Assembly (NCBI GenBank): GCA_965644295.1
Contig: CBFFRP010000259.1
Coordinates: 1 to 64,000 of the forward strand
Reading direction: 5' to 3'
Length of the DNA: 64,000 bases
DNA from: Paraphysomonas bandaiensis
Lineage: Eukaryota > Chrysophyceae
Below are positions 32,134-42,202 of this stretch, one piece after another. The notes under the pieces are model-generated. The model saw only the letters and a list, made by a program, of their open reading frames with translations, was not told where the DNA came from and ran no database searches. The position numbers were made by a program, and so were the translations under genes. Every line of letters begins with the position of its first letter. Within the stretch, counting starts at the first letter, position 1.

Positions 32134-35100
32134 ATGGAAGCGACTTTATCTAGACCTACTCGTAACCATTCGACATCAATACCTGCGTCCCCTCCATCGT
32201 ATTTGGATGCTCTAGATACTGCACCTAGACCTCCGACACACGATGTGAGTTCCAGGGAAGGTATGTGCTTTTATAAGGGGTTATTTATGTACTTAACTTT
32301 ACGAATGGAGCAGCAGATGACTCCGATAGATTAGTCCAGCAGTTTGTAAGGATGGGAATATCAGAGAGCTGGGCTCGTATAGCTCTCAGACGATGTGCGG
32401 GAAATGTCGATGATGCTATTAAATTTTGCATAGAATGTGGTGCGCTGGAGGAATCGCCAAAACCATCTTCAACAGTCGGAAGTAATCATCGCCAGCAGTT
32501 ACACAAGAAAAAGAAGAAGAGTGGTGTGTTATCTAGAACATTGGGGTCGTTGAGGCGCTCATCAGGAAAGCACTCTGCCTCGGAAGATGTCGTTCCTTCT
32601 CCAGCGTCAGGTGGTTCTCGCTCTTTGGTTGATTTCGATGAAGAACAAAAGAGAGATCCATCACTTTTGGAGGATACTGACCCTCCACCGCCAGACTATG
32701 ATATTGTTGCTTCTGCGGGCACACTGCCGAATAGTTCTGCATGCACCTCTCCTGCTGCATCGTATGACGTAAATCAAGTTACCGAGGCGGACTCGTGCAG
32801 TTCTCTGGCCAGCGCATCGAAGTTATCCGAGAATGGAATTCGCTCCAGTGATGTGCATACACAAGAAGAAGAGGAGCTTCCAACGTATGAACAGTCGCAC
32901 TACGACCGAACTGTGGAGCTCTATAACCCAGAGCTTGCTAGAAACGGTGTACAAGCTGCTATAGCAAATGGAGAGCAGATTATTGGAATAGTGGATATTT
33001 CAGGTTCTCAATCTCCGTCGACTACAGGTTTGACTGAGGTGACGACTGTGGATTCTTCAGCGCTTGTGATCGGCATTAATGAACAGTCAGTGCAATCAGT
33101 TTCCAGTACCTCTGAGGACTACTCTGAGCAAGGAAGTGCGGCTGAGAAAGGGGAAAGCGACCCAACAGTTGAATATAGAGCATCCCATGTATCAGTACTT
33201 TCGGAGGAAAATATACACTTGACGTGTTTGACAAATGATGATGGGGAGGCGTCTGTAGCCCAAAATATAGCAGCCGTCGCACCACCACAGAGCTCTGTGC
33301 AGAACGAAACGCATGGTGTTGGTGATACGTACAGTTATGAAGGCATCGCTGGTATGTTTTTACGCCCTTCAATAGTAGATAACATCAGTGGGGAATCTGT
33401 TGCTTCTCCATCTAACTCTGGTCAGTTACCTGGGAGCCCTGTTATTGGTGACTCGAACACAACAGAAAGTGCAGACATATGCAGTTATGAAGGTATCGCT
33501 GGTATGTTTTTACGCCCTTCAATAGTAGATGACATCAGTGGGGAAGCTGCTGCTTCGCCATCTACTTCTGGCCAGTTACCTGGAAGTCCTATTATTGCTG
33601 AGTCGAATACAGCAGAAAGTGCAGACATATGCAGTTATGAAGGTATTGCTGGTATGTATTTACGTCCTTCACTAGTAGATGACATCAGTGGGGAATCTGT
33701 TGCTCCGCCATCAACTAAGAGTCCTATTATTGGTGACTCGAATACAGCAGAAAGTGCAGACATATGCAGCTATGAAGGTATCGCTGGTATGTATTTACGT
33801 CCTTCAATAGTAGATGACATCAGTGGGGAATCTGTTGCTCCGCCATCAACTAAGAGTCCTATTATTGGTGACTCGAGTGCAGCAGAAAGTGCAGACATAT
33901 GCAGTTATGAAGGTATTGCTGGTATGTATTTACGCCCTTCAATAGTAGATGACATCAGTGGGGAAGCTGTTGCGTCTTCATCTACCTCTGGTCAGTTACC
34001 TGGGAGCCCTATTATTGCTGAATCGAATGCAGCTGTAGCTGCGGATATATGGAGTGCCGATGACATTGCCGGGGCATTTACCTCTCCCGCAAGTGTAGTG
34101 TCTACTATTTCTCCATCATCATCCGCGGCGAATGTAGTGCCTGTGACTTCTCCATCTACCTCTGGCCAGTTAACTGGGAGTCATATTATTGCTGAGTCGA
34201 ATACAACAGAAAGTGCAGACATATGCAGTTATGAAGGTATTGCTGGTATGTTCTTACGCCCTTCAATAGTAGATGACATCAGTGGGGAAGCTGTTGCGTC
34301 TTCATCTACCTCTGGTCAGTTACCTGGGAGCCCTATTATTGCTGAATCGAATACAGCTGTAGCTGCGGATATATGGAGTGCCGATGACATTGCCGGGGCA
34401 TTTACCTCTCCCGCAAGTGTAGTGTCTACTATTTCTCCATCATCATCCGCGGCGAATGTAGTGCCTGTGACTTCTCCATCTACCTCTGGCCAGTTAACTG
34501 GGAGTCATATTATTGCTGAGTCGAATACAACTGTAGCTGCAGATATATGGAGTGCCGATGACATTGCCGGGGCGTTTACTCCTCCCGCAAGTGTAGTGTC
34601 TACTATTTCTCAAACATCATCCGCGGCCGTGGATATGCGGAACTCTGATGGATTTGCAGGGGCTTCCTCTCACCAATCAAATGGGGTTCCTAGATTTTCA
34701 TCCTTACAAACAACAGAATCACAGCGCTTACGCTATTCCCCTCAGTCTTCCACCCTTGGACCTACTTCAGAAGATGCTGAAAGTGCAGTGGTATCTTCTT
34801 CGAATGCTGTGAGTGCAACAGCAGGTGAATTATCTGATACCAGTGCCTCCAGAGAAGAGCGGATTACACCTGTTCGAGAATCCGTGCAAGAGCGACTACC
34901 TTCTCTGCCTCGAATGCCACTTCAGCGCCCCACCAGCATCTCACGCTTACCAAGGGCGAGTGCTGTACAAGAAGATACCATGGATGATGACACAGTGCAT
35001 GGCGAAGCTTATATGGCTGTCAGTGTCGATCCAGGAATCTCTACAGTGACTGATATATACATGCGAGATGAAACAGGAGGGTTATATGTTGCTGTCGCTG

Positions 35101-37046
35101 CACCACTGACTGCAGTCGACAACTCAGAGCAGACGGATGTTCATGATAGCCCCCAGGTGGAAGCCACTGATCCTAGAGAGGCCAACCGCCGTCGTACTGT
35201 ATGGGCACGACTGTACGGCGAAGAGCAAGCAAGTTGGCGGTCCAGGAATGGAGAGAGGGGCGTAAAGCGTCGCGTTTTTCTACCGTTTAATATTGTTGAA
35301 CATGAAGGAAAATTTCAGCCGATAGTAACATTGAGACAGCCAAAGCTTGGTGTTAACGACGGGCCGCAGCACAACAGACCTTCTACATTGCCCTTATCTG
35401 CATCAAATACTCGCGAGCTGGCTATGCGACATGCTGAAGTGAATACCCCTCCCATGTGGGCAGGGGGAAATGACCCAAAAGAATGTGTGATCTGCCTACA
35501 TTCTGCCGGATTATTCTATAAAATTCACCACTGTAGAAACTGTGGCTATTATGTGTGTAATAAATGCTCGAGAAAGGATTGGCCAGCCACCATGCTGCCG
35601 CGTACATACGTTCCGTATAAAGAAAACGTTGTCCGCGTCTGTGATTCCTGTGCTTACCTCCAGGAGGGTTTTGTGGATGCACTACGGAGTGGAAATGTAA
35701 CAGTTGCTATGGCATTTTTCTCTACCGGCAATGTCAATCTCCACTGCCCCATGACTATATACAAGTCCGAGGAGTATCCTCTACATAGTGCAGTACAGGG
35801 TGGTAACATATATCTTGTTCGCTGGCTGCTAGAGGAAAGAAAGTGTAGTCTACGCGGTCCGGACGGCGAGCCACTCAGAACTACTGAAGGCCTCACCCCG
35901 TTCGCTTTGGCAGCCTATTACGGGCATGCTGACATTATGGAATACCTTGTTCGGAGTCACGGATGCAAGGTGACAGAGATCAAGGACTCCAGTGTTATGG
36001 CGAGAGGACTGCACGCTGCTCTGAGGGTAATAATTAACTATTATTTTCTATGTATGATTTAATGAGTACATGCAAGGCACCTGGCGATCTTCCTGCCACA
36101 ACTGCACGGTCATCGTTCTTTCGTGGTCGACGTGCTGTCCCTTCTGAGTTGGAGCAGGTTGAGGCACCACCGGAAAGGGATAGCGCTCCTTCGAACATGC
36201 GCCCGGTTCCCGCACAACTAGCTACAGGGAACAGAAATATGTCACATATTCCTTCCACCATTGCCGCACATGTCTCCACTCCTAGCTTGCGTGAGGTACG
36301 TTTACTTCACTGATTCATAAGTAATGTTGACTGTTTTCGTTATCTTTATATTACAGCCTACGTATAGACCGAAGTTAGCTCAAGGGAAGCGCCGTACAAT
36401 AAACCCGAATGCTCTACATATATCTCGTATGTCGGTTGAACAGTCTTGTCAGGAGCTACGCAACTCTGACGCTCCACTGACAAGCGAAATTCTCCAAGAA
36501 GCTAGGCAGAGCAGAACATCCAATGCAGAGGATACAGAATCAACTCGCATAAGCCACACTATAACCCAGCCTTATACAGACGATGATGTTATACCTGTGA
36601 CTGCAGATATGTCATCCAGGTACAGAGAGTTCGCTAGTCCACTTCGTGAGTCCGAAGTAGCTGCAGACACGATAGATCAGCGTATACCTGTGACGAGAAC
36701 GCTAGCCCATGATATGACTGGTGAACGAGAGACACGAGGCGGAAACCGAATCAACCGTATTGCGTCACCAGTTGAAGACGATGATATCAGCGTAGATACA
36801 TCTATTGCATCTTATTATGGTAAGAGCTCACCTGTTTGTTGTAAAATTTGTTTTTGGGTTGATTTTTTATGTGATAATAATCTATGTATAGAAACAGAGA
36901 GCGTGAACACAATTGAGCGAGCGAACCAGCGCAATTTCATTAGAGAGCAGACGTTGGCGAGAATAGAATCAGACGAGAGAGAAGTACAGGATGTGCTGTC
37001 TAGAGCAAACTCAGGGCGTTTACCGCGGAACGTTCGACGGAGGTAG
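32134..37046 (+). CDS. UBA-FYVE-ankyrin protein with a large imperfect repeat region
   Basis: Five exons, 32134-32260, 32317-36026, 36077-36295, 36357-36819 and 36892-37046, join to 1557 residues. A UBA domain (about residues 44-82: DRLVQQFVRMGISESWARIAL, then CAGNVDDAIKFCIE) should bind ubiquitin. PY-like motifs (PPPPDYD, LPTYEQ) follow. Residues 380-820 are long Ser/Ala-rich repeats, each opening with DI(C/W)S..(G/D)IAG. A FYVE-type zinc finger spans about 1075-1160 (W-x4-DP, CVIC, HHCRNCGYYVCNKC, RVCDSC); its usual R(R/K)HHCR basic patch is YKIHHCR here, so PI3P binding may be weaker. Two ankyrin-like repeats follow (1190-1260), then a disordered tail. Likely an endosomal ubiquitin adaptor; this role is inferred from domains only. 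Confidence 0.85.
33325..34650 (+). repeat. Coding minisatellite in the UBA-FYVE gene
   Basis: Two related in-frame units alternate. Type A begins SYEGIAGM(F/Y)LRPS and occurs about six times; type B begins WSADDIAGAFT and occurs three times. Most units end in SPIIAESN or SHIIAESN. Nucleotide identity between some neighbouring units is very high (for example around 33640-33960 and 34010-34530), showing recent unequal exchange or conversion. Confidence 0.9.
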
Positions 37047-37425
37047 TGATGTTTGAGCGTCGTGGATTGTTATAAATTACTTTATGACCTGTCTGTGTAT
37101 AATATCTACAGCATACTATAAGTATTCGTTGTCAACTTATCCATTTTATACCAACCTAAAACGTAATACACGGGAACTTTGTTCGCACTGTAGCAGCTAT
37201 GTTATTGCAAATGATACGTCTATATGGCTTATGTGCTTATTTCTATCTTACTAGAGATATATTATTGAGCCTAGTCTTACTATAGGATTGAATTCGGCAA
37301 AATATTTAAGCAATGTTTAAATTTTTCATTAAAAGCCTAGTTAGTAGTGAATATCTTACTATTAGCACTAGGAAAAAATTAATTAACTAGTGCTAACCTC
37401 TGATATCCAACAAATTTTACATTTT
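37047..37425. other. 3' region of the UBA-FYVE gene
   Basis: AT-rich; contains actagtgctaa and ttagcactagg words that form an imperfect inverted repeat near 37360-37400. No gene seen. Confidence 0.4.
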
Positions 37426-37681
37426 TTAACGCTATGAAAGCTGCATGTGCGTCACCGCAAGCACCAAGATGCAACTACTTTCGCTCTATTACTCAAAGCA
37501 AACGCAGCGAGCAAGAAGAATGTTCCCTCCACAAATGCAGACTTGTACCTTTTCGTGGTGTTCTGGGTTCTGGGTGATAAGTACTGGAGATTGTGTAGAG
37601 ACGTCATTGAGCCCAGATGAAAAACAGTCATTCGGGAGTGGCCCCCCCTCAATGGCACCCGGCGTTTGGGCTACCTGCTGA

Positions 37682-38772
37682 GGGAAATATTATTCAACCT
37701 AGTCAAATTGGTTGAATTACCTAGTCACGCTATTTTTGGTGGAATAACCTAGTCAAAGTAATAAATGACTCAACCTAGTCAACTTTGGTATTCAACCTAG
37801 TCGTTCTTATATCCATTGATTACACACTGTGACTGTCTAAGATACCATCTCACACCACACAATATATTAGTGGCTTACAGAGCATCACAACAAACACTCA
37901 AACATAACAATAAGCTCATATATACATATCTACATAACACAGATGTACGTGTATGTCTATCTAGCCTATCTGTAGCATGTATGCATATAGCGATGGGTCC
38001 CTGTGAGTGTTATGGGGAGGAGGGTGCATGAAGCTGTGGGCATAACTCACTCTATGATCCGCAGGACATCTTGAGATCTTCATATGCTGGGAGTGATGGC
38101 GCTCATCTTCCTTCACTTCAGCACTGAATGAATGACTTCGATTGCTGCATTGGCTTTCAGGGGTGCATAAATCTCCCTATTTTTAGTCCAACGGAAAAAA
38201 AAGGAGGTTTTCAGGGAACAAACTTCTAAAAGCAGCATCATTGAAGTGGACTGTAGAGCAGCATCAGAACATCAGCATCATGAGTGTGTCATCAGTCTTA
38301 CAGCATCATGAGTGTGTCATCAGTCTTACAGCATCATGAGTGTGTCATCAGTCTTACAGCATCATGAGTGTGTCATCAGTCTTACAGCATCATGAGTGTG
38401 TCGTCAGTCTTACGGCATCATGAGTGTGTCATCAGTCTTACAGCATCATGAGTGTGTCATCAGTCTTACAGCATCATGAGTGTGTCATCAGTCTTACGGC
38501 ATCATGAGTGTGTCATCAGTCTTACAGCATTGCATGTGTACAATAGATGCATTTGCATTAATTGATGGCTAGAGTATGCTCCCATGTTTGAGTAGAAGTT
38601 ATTATTTTTGACTAGGTGAATACCTTAAAACACCTAGTCAACCTAGTCATTGTAAACTGAAAATATGAATTATTAAATGACTAGGTTTTTCACCTACTTG
38701 ACTAGGTTTTTACACCAATTTTGGTGTGACTAGGTAGTTCAACCATTTTGACTAGGTTGAATAATACATCCC
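37682..38772. mobile_element. Non-autonomous Mutator-like element (MULE) with 9-bp target duplication
   Basis: The ends GGGAAATATTATTCAACC and, in inverse, GGGATGTATTATTCAACC start TIRs rich in the words caacctagtca and gactaggttg. Directly outside lies acctgctga on both sides (37673-37681 and 38773-38781). The related empty site near 59284 reads gcctgctgaagtcaagc once, supporting this as the target. A 9-bp duplication and G-rich ends fit Mutator-like elements. The interior is non-coding and holds a 28-bp minisatellite. Confidence 0.82.
38277..38528. repeat. Nine 28-bp tandem repeats inside the MULE
   Basis: Unit catcatgagtgtgtcatcag plus tcttacag, nine copies, with only scattered a/g changes. 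There are no spacers, so it is a minisatellite and not a CRISPR array. Confidence 0.95.
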
Positions 38773-38929
38773 ACCTGCTGAAGTCAAGCGTCTGGGCTGT
38801 TCACCTTAAGGAGTCAAAAATTTTGAAGTCAGCAGTCAGCAGATGTCAGGTATATCAAGTGCGGTCGCTTTGAGTGATAGAGCGAAAGTGGTTACAAGTT
38901 GGTGCCTGCGATGACGCACATAGCGTTAA

Positions 38930-39444
38930 GAATGTTAAATTGTAAATGTAGTAGATAGTTAAATTGTTTTGCTACATTAGTTCTGACCCTTACATACCTA
39001 TTGCTAACAATCAGACCTTCACTACTGGACTACTGGGACTAGTTATATTGTCACTATAAACACCTGGTCAATTTTGTTGTTGAATAAACAAGGTTTTGTG
39101 TATAATTGACACTCTGGAAGTAGTTTATAAAAAAATATTTGTCAATGTTTTAAATAGTAACAGGTGAATAAAACAATGTTTCTTCGCGTGTCAGTTATAC
39201 ATCACACTTGAACAGACATAGTTAGTTATTAGTTACATGTAAAAGCATAAACGTTTTAAAATGTATATTGTACAAAGCACAAATGCCAATAATTAATCGT
39301 AATGATTGAGATGTCTACATACCTTGGGGCTACAACAAGCATTCAGATAAACGAAATGTATATTTAATGAACAAAATACATCCACAGCACCCCGACATAT
39401 ATTTAGCCACATGCTGCAATCTATCAACAGCAGGAGCTCCAAAA
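38930..39444. other. Spacer before the 3' end of the GMC oxidoreductase gene
   Basis: AT-rich; no gene or structured repeat recognised. It includes the presumed minus-strand poly(A) region. Confidence 0.45.
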
Positions 39445-41532
39445 CTACTCCACGGTGTTGTTGACCAGATCAGCGACACCAAGTCCAATTGCCATACACG
39501 TGGCGGCAATAGGTGCGCTCGGTATTGATGGAAACACACTGGCGTCCGCAATACGCAGCTTCTCTGCTCCACTCACTCGCAAATATACATCTACAACCCC
39601 TTTGGAGTTCTGCGACGATGAATTCGACATGTCAGTTGATAGGGCAGACTCAGTTTTATCAACTTCATCAGATGAACATGTCATGCGACAGGTTCCACAA
39701 AAGTGAAAGTATGTGGTTAAGAATAGCTTATAGTACAACTGAAACAATGACCCGGAGATAGCATAACCAAATAGCGGACCAGGAAGAAGCTCAGTATACC
39801 AAAGCCCGGAGGTAGACGCGACGTTCACACTGCGACGGGCAGCCGCAAGTCCGCATTTGGTAATCTCCATATCGCATTTACTCAATCCATAATTCAGATC
39901 TGCAGAAAATTAGATACAAAAGTGGATAGGGACTCAGGCACGCACCAATAACCACAGGATCGACATGCTTGCGGAACCGAGAGTGTACATTCGATGACAC
40001 TCTGCCTTGTATTTGCGGCTGCACATTACATACCAGAACTGCTAGTACCATCGAAAGTAGTTGCTGGACCAAACTTATGTGTGATATAAACTAAATACAA
40101 AAACCAACAAAACTACATTAGACTCAAGCACAGGTGGTGACATCGAATCCTACATATATAATGGAAAAGAAAAACGGCCTCACGTAGTACGAGTAAAAAT
40201 TGAATTTCTCTAAACGTGGTAACACCATCTCAGCAATCAGTCCAGGTAGCACTCGACCATCGACATAGACAAGTTGAATACTGCTAACATGGTAAAGAAA
40301 AAATACTTATGTAACATAACGCAAGTGACCTGGGAGGTGTTGAAGAGTTAGCAGGGACAGGATCCCCTTTGCAGTCTAGGTTTACCCAGCCATGAATGCC
40401 ATTAGAAGGTAGACTACTTTCACTCACTACATGCGGCAAATTCCGCCAGCTTCCGAAAGTAATGAAGGGTAAGACAGTATGATCCATAAGCCGCTTCCCA
40501 ATCTCCGACAGAGGAATTTTTTTCGAATACTCGACAGCCTCCTCGGTTCGTACGTGAAGCTGAATTCCCTGCGCAATGATGGTGTCACAGTGAGAGATAT
40601 CATTGTCTCCATCATCCTGTAGCAACTGGCCCTGCGTGCAGAAACACGGTTCTTGAGTGACACCTGGATCTATACTTTCAGGTGGAAGGACAATGGAATG
40701 TCTGAGGATAGACGGCGAACCCCATACACCACTACAGAGTATCACCTCGCCACCGTTCTCAGTACGCAACAAGACCCGCTTTCCCCTAGAGTCCGTCATA
40801 TACACTCCGATTGCTACAAGATGAGAGTCCTCTGTCGTTCCATACTGCTCTAGCAATACTCCATGAACAGTGGTGTTTGCTAGAACTCGTAGTGTGCGAG
40901 CAGATATTAGTGGTGACAGTAAATCTCCCAAGCGAGTGCGGGTGCCAGCAGTAGTGGTGGTATAATAACTCGAATGTAATGCACCGTCATCCCATACACC
41001 TTGCGAATCGCACTCATTAACAACAGATGATTGTACAGCAGCCTCGACAACACCACTTCTAGAAGTTTTAACAGGTTCCACAATACTTTTAACTCTCGAG
41101 AATAGCCTATACGAATACGATCACCAACGAAGCATATATTCAAATATAACTTTACTTTTCCATCCGCATCGAATTCCACTCCTCTGGCCAGTATCTGTCG
41201 AATACAGCTCTGTGTCCCGGGTTCCATATCATGGCATTGATGTTAGTTGAGCCTCCGATGCCGGTGCCCGCCGGACACAATATGCTCCGGCCCAACAGCC
41301 CCTCTTGAGCCACACATACCCTCCTGATCGCCTCACAGTCCTTCACCCATGCTGCGCCCCATCTTAATGGATCAATGGAGTCATGATGTGTGTTGGCTTG
41401 AAGAGATCCAGCTTCCAATAGATAGATATCAGATGTTTTGCTTAGTTCATGAGCACAGAGGATACCGGCCGCTCCTGCGCCTACGATGATGTGTACAGGG
41501 CGTTTGAATCCGGATATAGAGTTGTGTTCCAT
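39445..41532 (-). CDS. GMC (glucose-methanol-choline) family FAD oxidoreductase
   Basis: Five exons, 41532-41156, 41106-40330, 40283-40184, 40090-39946 and 39899-39445, join in frame to 617 residues. The N-terminus holds the FAD-binding GxGxxG in VHIIVGAGAAGILCAHEL with a following LLEAGS strand. The first GMC signature region is GTGIGGSTNINAMIWNPG. The second exon has GGEVILCSGVWGSPSIL, the second GMC signature region. The last exon has HFCGTCRM, then LRVSGAEKLRIADASVFPSI and the ending SAPIAATCMAIG of the C-terminal domain. These enzymes oxidise alcohols using FAD; substrate and cellular location cannot be told. HFCGTCRM replaces the commoner HxxGTxRMG, and an insert of Ser/Asp residues separates it from LRVSG. 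The gene is divergent from the 42203 gene. Confidence 0.9.
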
Positions 41533-42202
41533 GTCAATGGATTACTGGAGATGGAGAGTAGGAGTGATGGTTAGTTGATGTTACTTGTATATATATGTAT
41601 GTATGTATGTGTGTGTGTATGTGTGCTGCTGCATACAGATGTACAGTATATGCAGTATATATCCACTAACGAAGAGATGAAGTCACAGTCCAGATTGAAA
41701 CACTTTCACTTCAATTCAATAAGCACTTGCAATAATGCAGTTGGGTTTTCTTCAAGTGGCCCTCTACGTATATGTATGCATGTATGTATGTATGTATGTA
41801 GGTATGTATGTAGGTATGTATGTATGTATGTATGTATGTATGTATGTATGTATGTATGTATGTATGTAGGTATGTATGTATGTATGTATGTATGTATGTA
41901 TGTATGTATGTATGTATGTATGTATGTATGTATGTAGGTATGTATGTATGTATGTATGCATGCATGTAGGTATGTGGATTGTACACAGGTACAGAGTGAA
42001 GTATGTGTGAAGGTTCCATTGGATGGTACATATGGAGCACTGAAGTGAGAATATCTCCGCACAGTATTACCTCACCTCAGTACACTGGTACACCGTACAG
42101 TACAGTGTGAAGTGGAAGAGAACAGTGTCTACATAGCAAACAATCTCCTCATCATGCTACCATACAGACATACGTACACATATACATGATAGTGACAGCA
42201 CT
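41533..42202. promoter_or_regulatory. Divergent intergenic region with TATG microsatellite
   Basis: 670 bp between the GMC oxidoreductase and the Arg/Ser-rich protein gene, which point away from each other. It includes the microsatellite at 41775-41965. Promoter motifs were not identified. Confidence 0.45.
41775..41965. repeat. (TATG)n microsatellite with periodic TAGG interruptions
   Basis: About 47 units; several are GTAGGTAT in place of GTATGTAT, spaced irregularly. It gives spurious MYVC/HTYI frames on both strands. Confidence 0.95.

Larger units (their letters stand above)
37426..38929. mobile_element. MITE-like element split by a later insertion
   Basis: TTAACGCTATG...TGTGCGTCACCGCAAGC at 37426-37508 is repeated in inverted form at about 38856-38929, apart from an 11-bp difference. 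Without the inserted 37682-38772 and its target copy, the element would be about 400 bp. Related uninterrupted or partial copies lie at 58672-58870 and 59038-59405. No coding capacity. Confidence 0.75.

Noticed and set aside
38277-38528. Possible CRISPR array from nine regular 28-bp repeats
   Set aside because: The repeats are contiguous without spacers and the DNA is eukaryotic, so it is a minisatellite.
39878-40072. Possible extra intron in the GMC oxidoreductase at a GTATGT (about 40033)
   Set aside because: Reading through keeps the family pattern (VQPQIQGRVSSNV, then PVVIDLNYG after the next intron), whereas splicing there breaks the frame.
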